Source: Aspidapion aeneum
Taxonomy: Eukaryota; Arthropoda; Insecta; Coleoptera; Brentidae
Length of the DNA: 64,000 bases
NCBI GenBank assembly: GCA_963576565.1
Contig: OY755046.1
Location: 46,370,786 to 46,434,785, forward strand
Reading direction: 5' to 3'
Positions 54,791 through 64,000 of this stretch are shown in pieces. The notes under the pieces were generated by a model. The model was given only the letters and a program-made list of their open reading frames with translations, had not been told where the DNA came from and searched no databases. The position numbers were made by a program, and so were the translations under genes. The stretch's first letter is position 1. Every line of letters begins with the position of its first letter.

Positions 54791-55577
54791 CCAGTTGCCA
54801 CTCTATATGGGTCATATACTCATTGCCTCTATAGGAAGAATGACTCAAAGAAGCTTTTTTTGATCTTTAGCAGAATTATTATTTTAAATTAATGGACAAG
54901 CATTGGAGAAAGCTAAGTAGAGTGGGATTTTAAAAAAAGTCCAGTTAAAATTTTTAGACAGTACATGGGTAAAGAATCAAAATCTAGCTTTATCTTCTGC
55001 AATAAAGTTTTGCGAAATCATTTTTATTTATATTTAGTTTTTTTTTACAGTTTTTATTAAAAAAAAGTATGTTTCTTACTTTATTTACTCACAAAACACA
55101 AAAAGACACCTTCACTATAATCACAACACTTTGCTTATTTGTAGGTATAGTCAGTTGCTATGGCTATGTGAGACGGGTAACATTATTTGACCAGCATCTT
55201 TTCTTTAAGCAGCTCTTAAGAAACAGTTAAGTCAGGAAAAAAGGTGACTTAATTTTAACAATACTTAGGAAGGAATAAGTCTGCCTTTAATTTTAGTGCA
55301 ACGAAATTTACTGTCATATAGTCATTGATAGAGGATAATAATAAAAAAATACGTCATAATACGTTTAAGCAGGGCTATCAAAACGAAAGGGCCACGATCC
55401 TTCACTTTCTTGACGTCATATCGAGAGCTGATTTTTTTTATGGTACGTCACGACACACAGTGCTAACAAAAATAGGGTTTTTGGACAATAATCAATATCT
55501 TTGTTGTTTTTCAAAAACGTTAACTTTTTTATAGGGTATGTGATAAAGTGTAGTCTAAAGGTTAAAATAAGTAAAAC

Positions 55578-55580
<3 letters not shown>
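54791..55580. other. Non-coding stretch
   Basis: AT-rich; no recognised gene or repeat. Confidence 0.35.

Positions 55581-55620
<40 letters not shown>
55581..55620 (+). repeat. (TA)n microsatellite
   Basis: About 19 TA units. A second, shorter tract lies at 55833-55850. Confidence 0.95.
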
Positions 55621-55622
<2 letters not shown>

Positions 55623-55830
55623 ATTTTATTTAAAATATTAAAAAAATAAATTAAAGTACATTCAGTTTAACCTATAGTTACGTTAAAAATAAACGGCAAT
55701 TTACTTTTGTGTTAGAAATTAAATTATTATTATATTATTTTTTTTATTCGGATGCGTGGGCCTAGTTAGGAAGGCTTGGGGGGACTAAGCTCCTTCCAGA
55801 AAAATTAAATTAGCAACCCCAAAATAATTA

Positions 55831-56166
55831 TTATATTATATATATATATATTATTTTTACCATACACACACACATTTCACCCTCAGTTGCTTTGTTCTTA
55901 AAGGTGATTCTAAGAAAGCCGTTTTCGGCCGTCCACGACTGTTTTTTCTCAGATATAATATCTTTATTTAAACATTCGAAATAAAGGTTTTGAAAATAAA
56001 TTTTGTTTCGTCCCGATAGCTTCCATTTGAGACTGAGACTTTTGCAAAAATCTAATGATGCCTTATTTAGAATTTGGTTATTTTTATCAGAACATTCTTC
56101 TAAACCCAACAAGGGTTGAATTTTTTTGAAAATATTTAACACTTTCAGATTTTCGTGAGAGGCCAC
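55831..56166 (-). other. Unidentified open frame of 111 codons
   Basis: The frame opens after a stop and has no ATG at its start (GTG), so it would be a fragment or internal exon. It reads VLNIFKKIQPLLGLEECSDK, then ASLDFCKSLSLKWKLSGRNK and IYFQNLYFECLNKD before ending in a TA microsatellite. The L.F...L..KWK.SGRN..YF pattern looks protein-like and recalls domains in insect transposon-derived proteins, but I cannot assign it. Confidence 0.3.
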
Positions 56167-57573
56167 TCATTTAACAAGTCTGAATGTTTTATGCTTATGC
56201 GTTCTAAAAGTTAAAAAAAGTGATAAAATAGTATATTATCTTCTTAGGGACTTAAGTGGCACTTTTATCCCGAGAGGAAAAAATGATATGTAGCTACAGT
56301 TCGCCGAGTGCTCAAAAGATACTTTAGTCATTTTTGGGTCCCATTTTTTAAAATTTACTTTGCAAGGAAAACAGACTTCCCATTTTTACGTTTTATCTTT
56401 GAACGGCCCTTTTTATCCACGGGATAAAAAGTGATAATTTATCCCTAAAATTTGTGATAAAAAGCGCAGTATTGATCTCCAAAGTGCAAATAAACAATTT
56501 TTTTAAAAATATTCGCCCAAACAAACACCAGAATAATTTTTGGCATATATATTTTAAGACTGATAGCAGTATTTTTATAATTTTATTGACTACCTCAAAT
56601 TATGGTTTTTGTGCGTTCCCATTGACAAAAAACGGCCAATACGATATGCGATTCTAAAATATTTAATTTTCCATTTTGCTCACAGTAGTATAAGGTGACT
56701 TAGTACCATAAATATTTTGGGAATTTTTTTTTAATATTTTATCACCCCACTTGCCATCACTGAATAATAAGCCTCATATCTTCTCCAGATTTAGTGCCAT
56801 TTTTGACACCTTGCTGCCGCCATTTTTAACGTTGATGCAAGCTGTCACAATTTTATATTCGTCCAAATGGCGGCAAGACTGGTTTTAAGGGTATACCTAA
56901 ACAGGAGATGATGTGAGGCCTCTCAACCGGGGTGGTAACTAATGTGTTATAAATTATTAGGATTGAAATATATTATTTAAAAGAATACAGCACCCTTAGT
57001 AGCAGCCAGTAGCAAAAATATTTATGCTACCTTTTTACTAATTCATTGGACTAATATTTAGGATATATGCCAGACCTTGCAAATCTTTGCAATTTTTTAT
57101 AACCTTAATAAAATTTAAAAAATATTTTTTTTTGTAAGCATTACAGTTTTAATTAAATTATTTTTAAAGTGAGACGTCAATTTGACAAAATTTTATTTAA
57201 ACAAATAGCGCAAATATATATCACTGTAATACGTAAAGAATTTTTTTTTTTATATTTAAATGCAGAACCAGTAAAATTAATTTTCTGATAGGTATTTTAT
57301 ACGATTTTTTTGTACCTGTTTTAAAACAACGACTTTAACTATTTATTTTGTTCACTTTCGCAAGTGTGACTAAAAAAATAGGTTATGATTACAGATAAAC
57401 TGGACATTTATCTATACTTTTGCAATATTAAAACTTTTAAAAGGTAGCCTCAGTTTTTCGAATATTGCCCACAGGAGTCCGCACTGTGCGACAGCTGATT
57501 TTTTTTTTAAATATTGAAGTTGGAATGACAGTTCATGAATATTTGATTTTTTTTTTAATAAAGCCGGTTTTGA
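56167..57573. other. Non-coding stretch
   Basis: TTGCTGCCGCCATTT near 56812 faces AAATGGCGGCAAG near 56865, a short inverted repeat. The segment 57492-57573 belongs to dispersed repeat X. Confidence 0.4.
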
Positions 57574-58473
57574 GTATTAGCTCACACTACTACTATACTA
57601 TAGTAGTGTGAGCTATGGTGATCCTAATTTTTTCGAGAAAAAAAAAGTTGCTCCGATTTCAAAATTTTTTATATATCTTTGCGTTTCAGATGATTTTGAA
57701 ACTTTTTTTGTCTTGTCGTCTGTCTGTCTGTCTGTCTGTCTGTATGTCTGTATGTCTGTATGTCTGTATGTCTGTATGTCTGTATTTCTGTATGTTTGTA
57801 TGTCTGTATGTCTGTGTGTCTGTGTGTCTGTATGTCTGTATGTCTGTATGTCTGTATGTCTGTATGTCTGTATGTCTGTATGTCTGTATGTCTGTATGTC
57901 TGTCTGTCTGTCTGTATGTCTGTCTGTAACGACCAACCCGCATAACTCAAAAACCGCTTGTCCGATTTAAATGAAATTTGGTACCTAGGCTCGGTCCTGG
58001 GCCGTGGTGGTCCCATTTAAAAATGAACGAAATCCACCGAACGCAAGTCAAATAAAAGGGTGGGGGTAGATTTCAAAAATGAGAGATTATGTGAAAATAT
58101 GGCGTGTGTGACATCAAACAAAAGGTAATTAAGTCTGGAGTTAATCAAAATAAATTTTAAGTTACTTAAAAAAAAGGGTGGGGGTAGATGTCAAAAATTA
58201 GAGTTTAAGTGAAAATATGGAGTGTGTGATATCAAACGAAAGGTAAATGAGTCTGGAGTTAAACAAAATACATTTTAGTTTTTAAAAAAAGGGTGGGGGT
58301 AGATTTTAAAAATTAGAGTTTCAGTCAAAACATGGCTTGTGTGGTATCAAACGAAAGGTAATTGAGTCTGGAGTTGAATAAAATATATTTCAGTTTTTAG
58401 TTATATTAGCTCACACGTACACTATAACTATAGTACCTAGTGTGAGCTTGGGTGCCCATAGATTGGCAGAGTA
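57574..58473 (-). mobile_element. Hairpin-ended (CAGA)n element, copy 3
   Basis: Minus-strand order matches copies 1 and 2: TACTCTGCC start, hairpin, three ~130-bp units, CAGA/CATA tract, closing hairpin and GCTAATAC. It interrupts dispersed repeat X, giving an insertion boundary. Confidence 0.85.
57717..57927 (-). repeat. Long (CAGA/CATA)n microsatellite
   Basis: About 52 tetramers, mostly CAGA mixed with CATA in a higher-order pattern. It generates long false open frames on both strands. Confidence 0.95.
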
Positions 58474-59456
58474 TTTTTTTACTATATTCTTGCAGAACAT
58501 TTTTTTTAATGTATAGTAATCCTTAATTTTTCATTAGCTCACACAAAAATTAAATCTAAAGCAGAAGCGAATGTGTTCGTTTCTGCATGGAAAGTAATCT
58601 AATTACCTACATCTATTTGTTTATAGTTGGCACTCGGTATACTTTTAAAACTTAATATAGGTATTTACATGTGTTTACAAATATTAAAAATTGATTTATT
58701 TCTTTTAAAAAGATTAACGCTGGTACTTTTGGATTCTAAATGAACTTTATTTTACAAAATCATTAAAAAATCGAAAAAGTTTTACAATACAAACAAAATG
58801 ACAAAGTCAAATACATGTCAAATAAAGCAGTTGGCATGCGGTACATGGCGGGTAATTTGAATTCAAAATAAGGAATGCTAAATCATAAAGATTTTAACCT
58901 TTTAATCATCTTGCATCCTTACAAAAGTTTGCTGATTACAGCTTACTTACATGTTTTCAGGGTCGTGGCCTGTATTTTTTTTTTGGCCTTGTTAAGTTTA
59001 TGTCATTTTATCTGCCTTCCGCATTGAGATCCATAGCTATCTACATATGTTGATTGCTTTATCCAGTTAAATGCTCTAAGAAAATATCTTACGTGGAACA
59101 AAATCATTAGTTCGGCTCTATGAACGTTTTCAAAGATACGTATACAGCCCGAGGTTACCTTTATGCGCCTCAGACCCAAGCCACCTTTGACCGCTGTGTG
59201 TCAAATTTCCTGATCTTTGGCCTGCTGGCGCTCTTCTCCATTGGCCTTTGTAGTCCAGTCCATGTATTTGGCCTGAGGCCATTTGGCGCCTTCTGATTTT
59301 CGGGTAATTATTAACTAGGCCCCTTTGTATTCGCTCCTGATAACTGATTGTATTCGAACAGTTTATGTGCAAACATGTTTATGTGAAAACTGCTTTTAGA
59401 GGAGAGACGAAAAAGTCAGGTTAGTCTTTCAAAAGATGAAAATTCATCGATACCAC
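58474..59456. other. Non-coding stretch
   Basis: 58474-58605 is repeat X. A GC-richer block at 59140-59380 has a minus-strand frame (AGQRSGNLTHSGQRWLGSEA) without recognised homology. Confidence 0.35.
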
Positions 59457-60475
59457 TACTATGAACTTTTAGAACGTTTTTCTACGTTGTCCAACGCCTA
59501 TTCTTCACCACCTTCGATCCTGACAACCATCTGCTGTCAGGTTTTTTTGATTCATTGATCGTTGGATTGACTGTTCGCATTCCAGTTTAGGATGCCCTTC
59601 TTTTATGCGCCCTATTTGTTGGCATTCTAGGACCTGTTTTGATTATCTTTCGTCGTTCATCCTTTGTACATGGCCGTACCATATCAGTGGTATTTTAGTG
59701 ATGTTATCCGTTATGCTTCCCTCGAGTCCCATTCTTTCTTTTATGATCTCATTTTTTATATGATCTATTCTAGATATTCTCATTGATCTTCTTATTGCAT
59801 CCATTTCGACACTTTCCATTTTTGTTTTGTATTTTTCCGTTACTCGACAAGTCTTTATTCCATACATCAGCGTGCTTTTCACCATTGTTTCATATATGTT
59901 AAATTTTACATTCTTTTTTATCTCTCTGCTCCATAAAATACTGTTAAGACATCCAATAACCTTTTTTGGTTTTACTATTCTTTTTCCAGTTCTTTACAGT
60001 ATGTTCCTGACTTATCAAATGTGACACCCAAGTATACATACTCATTGCACGGAGAGATTGTTTGTTTATTATCCAGTTGTAACTCACTTAATTCGTTTCC
60101 AATACTGTGTCTTGTCCACGTTCACTGTTATATTCACTTCTTTATCATTAGCTACAATTACTTAGTCGTCAGCAAACTGTAGTGTGTATGTGGTAAATCA
60201 GTCGTTAAGTTGTATTCCCATAGCGTGTACTTTAAGTTTCCAGTTTTTTAGGGCTACTGCGTTATATATTCTAAAAATAGTTGGAGAGATACATCCCTGT
60301 CTTAAGCCTTTCGTTACCAGCAATTCTTTTGAAACACGACTTCCAGTTTTAATTTTAGATTTTGACCCTGTATAGTTCTTTTATCGCTTAGTTTGTTCTA
60401 ACACTGTCCATAATTTTTCTACTGGAACGGTAGCATTTACATTTTGTAGGTCCACAAAGGTAACATGAGTATCTA
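59457..60475 (-). pseudogene. RTE-like LINE relic (family A, copy 5)
   Basis: The minus strand carries motif text around VTFVDLQNVNATVPVEKLW (about 60450), a decayed FADD region near 60170, a 5-codon-to-C-terminal block [72 protein letters not shown], and the 3' stem-loop near 59525. Stops and deletions are present. It supplies the empty site for the 8749-9187 insertion. Confidence 0.82.
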
Positions 60476-61403
60476 TATAATATGGAAATTGATTGATTCC
60501 TATCTTTAATATGCGAGAATTTATCCATAACATTTTTTTCAGATAACAAATAATCTTAATAAATTCATTTTAAGCAAGATTAACCTAAAAATGTAGGTAT
60601 AATAATAGTACATTAGTGCTTAGTTTGCTTTGCTTTAAAAATCATTAAATTACCAAAAAATAAAAAAGAAATAGTGGCACTAAACACTAAAATCGCAGTT
60701 AACAATGTTTTGTTTGTCATCTACTCTTAAAAGCAATCACGTGACCCAAATGATCAATTGCTTAAAAATCAAAATAAACAGAAGACACAAAGGAAAAATC
60801 GTGAACTTTGGGTTTACCGATCTACTTTTCGACAAAAACTTTTAGGTGCTACGGATATTTTATTGATGAAATGTAGAAGATTTAAATTTTATTTTTAATT
60901 TTAAGGTACCAAATAACGTGCCACATACTTAATAGTAACCAAAAAATGGCGCAAATGCCCTTCAAACGGTTGCGAATTGCCTAACAATGAAACATTTACA
61001 CGGTCGATTTCAGCAACCCGCCGCTTGCGGCCTTCGATCGCGCAACAAAAGTCAAACAAGACCCAACTTTTGGCGTTTTTCTGTCTAGTCACCTGCACCT
61101 GTGGTGCAGACGATTTCTTGTTTACACGGTCGATTTTTGACCATGGTGCTAAGCCGGCCCATGTAAATTCCGCTTAACCCGTGCGGACGCCTAGTGCATT
61201 TGCGCAGAGTGTTTCGCCAATTCTTAAAGCGTACTGGTTGTAAAATTGAGGACATTTTGCGTCGCGTATTTTAAACTATGTTACCGTTATTGTTATTGCT
61301 GAGTCTGCGCATTAGCAGCTTCTCGCTCTTTTTTTGTTATTTATGGTAACGGCGCCCGCTACTTATGGTGCACGGTGGATAGAATACACCGGTGTTCGGA
61401 TTT
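60476..61403. other. Non-coding stretch
   Basis: GC-richer at 60960-61180, with TTTACACGGTCGATTT repeated at about 60995 and 61121. The short frames there are not recognised. Confidence 0.35.
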
Positions 61404-61897
61404 TTTATATATATGTCGAATTTTCACGTCACTGGTAGTCCAGCTGCAGCAATTTTCCTACAATTTTTTAGTATATTCTTATAAAAGAATATTTTTCAGA
61501 CCTACCAGTCGGTATTTTTTTTTAGCCCGCTTCATTTCTCTTTACACAAAAATTAAAATTCAAAGAAAATAATGTGTTCGTTTTAGCTTCAAAAATAATC
61601 CGCTGACTTGCATCTTTGTTTACTTTTTAAGTCCTTGGTTCACCTTTGATACTAAACGATCACATTCAGTTTAACTTGTAGTTTAAGTTTTGTTTAATAA
61701 AATAAAAAGTGGGCTAAAAAACAATAATGACAATACGTCTCGAAAATTATATTTTATAAGGATGTACTAGAAAACAGTAGGACAATTGCCTTAGTTTTTA
61801 AAAAATTCAAAAAATATTAGTTGTTCCGTTGTTCATATCATATCTAACTTTTGTTTACAAAAATCAGCTGGACCACCAGTGACGTGAAAAATTCGAA

Positions 61898-61910
<13 letters not shown>
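61404..61910. mobile_element. MITE with TA-rich borders
   Basis: Inverted arms CGAATTTTCACGTCACTGGT (61416) and the complement at 61864-61896, extended by TATATAT on both outsides. The interior includes ACACAAAAATTAAAATTCAAAG..AATGTGTTCGTTT, also found in repeat X. Confidence 0.65.
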
Positions 61911-61941
<31 letters not shown>

Positions 61942-61965
61942 GGTGAGCGTCCTTTAATGTTACCG

Positions 61966-62030
<65 letters not shown>
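61900..62030 (+). repeat. Two (TA)n tracts with a repeated spacer
   Basis: TA tracts at about 61904-61939 and 61968-62028 are each followed by TCTGGTG.GCGTCCTTTAAT GTTACCGTTAT-type text (61940 and 62030). Confidence 0.9.
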
Positions 62031-62031
<1 letters not shown>

Positions 62032-62227
62032 GGTGGGCGTCCTTTAATGTTACCGTTATTTTTTAAGGTTAGTTTTGTATTGTTTTTTTTTTAATGTAGA
62101 CGAATTTTTTACTAAAATTCGGTAGTTTCGTTTGTAAAAAGCCATAAATCTAATAAAAATAAATAAACAAATATAAATAAACAAAAAGTTGAAGATGTGT
62201 AAAACTACTAAATTAACTTTTGTGTTA

Positions 62228-62816
62228 CCGTAAAACGAGGTTACTTTGCGCAACCTGGTCCTACTTTGCTCCATTGCGAAAAAAAGTTCTTAGATATTCC
62301 ACATTAAAAATCAGCGCCACCACGCGTGAATTATCCGTTGCGAATTTGACTTTTCAAAGACATGGTAGCCGCTGTTTTCCGCTTAGTCGTCTCGACTTAA
62401 TACCAGAGTGAAGTGCAGGTTGAAATTCCTTTAAAATTTGACCTCGAAAAATTTGGTGTCTAGTGCAGTTATCGATTTCTATGCAATAAAAACTTAAAAA
62501 ACCAATATTTTTAAATTTTTTATTTACCATTTTGAATGTTTGGAAAAAAGCTAACTAAATATTGGGTGTAATTTGCGCCAACATATAAATCACCAATGTT
62601 TTTTTTCATATTTTATAAAGTGGAGCAAAGTAACCTCGTACTATGGGCAACTTTGCACTTTTCAAGTTAAAAAAATATTTATAATAAGTATTTTGTAATA
62701 AAAATGTCCTTTGTTAATTACCTAGAAAAACATTTTTTATGGTATAATGATTGGTTATTTCTTTGAATTTTTCGAATTAACTCAAAAAAGTGGAGCAAAG
62801 TAACCTCGTTTTACGG
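62228..62816. mobile_element. MITE with CCGTAAAACG ends and TA duplication
   Basis: TA|CCGTAAAACGAGGTTACTTTGC on the left and its complement on the right, TA on each side (62226-62227, 62817-62818). An inner copy of GTGGAGCAAAGTAACCTCGT lies at 62621. It has 589 bp and no coding capacity, and is Tc1/mariner-type by duplication. Confidence 0.85.
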
Positions 62817-62818
62817 TA

Positions 62819-64000
62819 TTCTTATGACCCAAAATGTCCCTATTAAAACCTTTCACGCATACAAAGCTTACGAATAGCCGATATTTGGAAGTTTACGTTT
62901 GTCTTTGCTTGATTGCTTGTGTGTAGGTGAGTTGTGGATGAGCATCGGATCTCAAAGGGAACTTGGGAGTTTCGATAGGAACTCCGAAAGCAATTGTAAT
63001 GAAGTTATAAACAGCTATACTGTACACTGTTATGTTAGGATTGCCTCGGGCGTTTTAAACATATTAAATGCCCGCTTGTAGAAAGTTTACACAACGGATA
63101 TTTTTTTAGAATTGAAACAAAAATATTTGTTTTTAAATATGACCAACGATTCTTCTTTCTTGATAGGCCAGTCAAATTATCCCAAAAATTCTTAATAGTT
63201 ACACAAATAAGTAAATAGTTTTATTTTTTAGCATGTTATTTGAGTTTGTACATTGTTGTAAAATTTAAGTTGTTTCATTCTTTCTACCTCTTTCGATGCC
63301 GATATTATCCAGAGCCGCATGTTTAAAAAACCGTGCTTCGTTTCTTGAAAATACCTTGTAAATTAATTTTAGGTTAATTTTCAAATTTTTCCAAGGTATT
63401 AAAATTTATTTATAAAGTATGTAGCAATTCTTTTAAAAATAAAATACCTTTTATATTATTTAATATTTTCATTAATTTTAAAAACAATATAGATGCATAG
63501 GAAATCGTTCCTTTACATGCTAACTCTGTAACAATTATTATTATTAAAATGACGAATTTTGTATGTAACTCCTAACTACATTAATTGAAAAAAATTAATA
63601 ACTCAAAAACGATTTAATTTAGATACATTATGTTTTAACAAAGTTTGCTTAAATCTAAAGAATTTCAAAATCAAAAAATTAGTTTTTCAGATAAAAAAAA
63701 ATTATCCTTTATACCCGGTATTAATACTTGGATTAATAAAAAAAAAACACAAATTTGTGGGGAAAAAAATTAAGCTACTTGCCATCTTTGAAATATAACT
63801 GCTTTGTAAGGTATTCAACGAACTTGGCAAGAATTTCCGATATTTGGTGGGTCAATAGGAGCGTGAGTTTTTCCAAATTAAAGTGGCGCCGACGCCATGC
63901 GATATAGATATAGCAAAACAACCTTAAAAAAGCCGCCCACGCATGCGGTACGAACGGCTAACGGGATAAACACCATATACGTCGTATATGATAAACACGC
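62819..64000. other. Non-coding stretch to window end
   Basis: AT-rich with a 60-codon frame at 62899-63081 that I do not recognise. No gene called. Confidence 0.35.

Noticed and set aside
55831..56166. Transposase-domain call for the 111-codon frame
   Set aside because: The L.F...L..KWK.SGRN pattern is suggestive, but I cannot tie it to a named family.
1..64000. CRISPR arrays, prokaryotic operons, rRNA genes or intact tRNA genes
   Set aside because: None seen: tandem repeats lack unique spacers of fixed length, and the only tRNA-like sequences belong to a SINE head and a weak relic.

Overview
The window looks like intergenic DNA from a transposon-rich animal genome, most likely an insect. 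It is AT-rich, has no intact host gene that I can recognise, and contains no rRNA gene, true tRNA gene, CRISPR array or prokaryotic operon. The mixture of relics fits an arthropod: BEL/Pao gag, RTE-like, Jockey-like and RNase H-bearing LINEs, Penelope-like elements, hAT, Tc1/mariner, a Harbinger-like MITE and pogo-like ends. The species cannot be named from the sequence. Nearly every long open frame is either a transposon relic or a chance frame across a repeat.

Layout. 1-711: 5' part of a BEL/Pao gag, open to the window edge on the minus strand. 2.5-3.9 kb and 16.9-18.5 kb: two copies of a compound element made of a long palindrome, a ~142-bp tandem array and a shared tail. 5.9-7.7 kb: a 1.8-kb element with 16-bp inverted ends. 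7.9-10 kb: an RTE-like LINE relic holding a foreign ~440-bp retroelement piece, joined to a Jockey-like fragment. 12.4-13.0, 50.3-51.1 and 57.6-58.5 kb: three copies of an element with hairpin ends and a (CAGA)n core. 14.6-15.2 kb: a tRNA-headed SINE with a 10-bp target duplication, whose 3' end matches the LINE at 29 kb. 19.8-24.9 kb: nested DNA transposons and a Penelope-like element, including a hAT with a perfect 8-bp duplication.

26.5-31.0 kb holds two LINE 3' regions and a twin-primed (5'-inverted) RTE-like insertion bounded by a 17-bp duplication, itself cut by an RNase H LINE with its own 10-bp duplication. 32.7-33.9 kb is a Tc1-like transposase cut by a 295-bp MITE. 34.6-41.6 kb has further LINE relics and several MITEs. 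42.0-43.3 kb is bounded by a perfect 132-bp inverted repeat carrying hammerhead-like motifs. 48.7-49.8 kb is a ~165-bp satellite-like array. 52.2 kb (minus strand) carries a complete type I hammerhead ribozyme fold. 54.2-54.8 kb is a mariner-like relic with an inverted duplication. 59.5-60.5 kb is another RTE-like relic. 61.4-62.8 kb holds MITEs and (TA)n tracts.

Working relationships are therefore those of mobile elements: a LINE (28998-30133) that probably supplied machinery for the SINE, transposase sources and their non-autonomous derivatives, and ribozyme-bearing retroelements. Nesting with intact duplications gives a relative insertion order at four loci.
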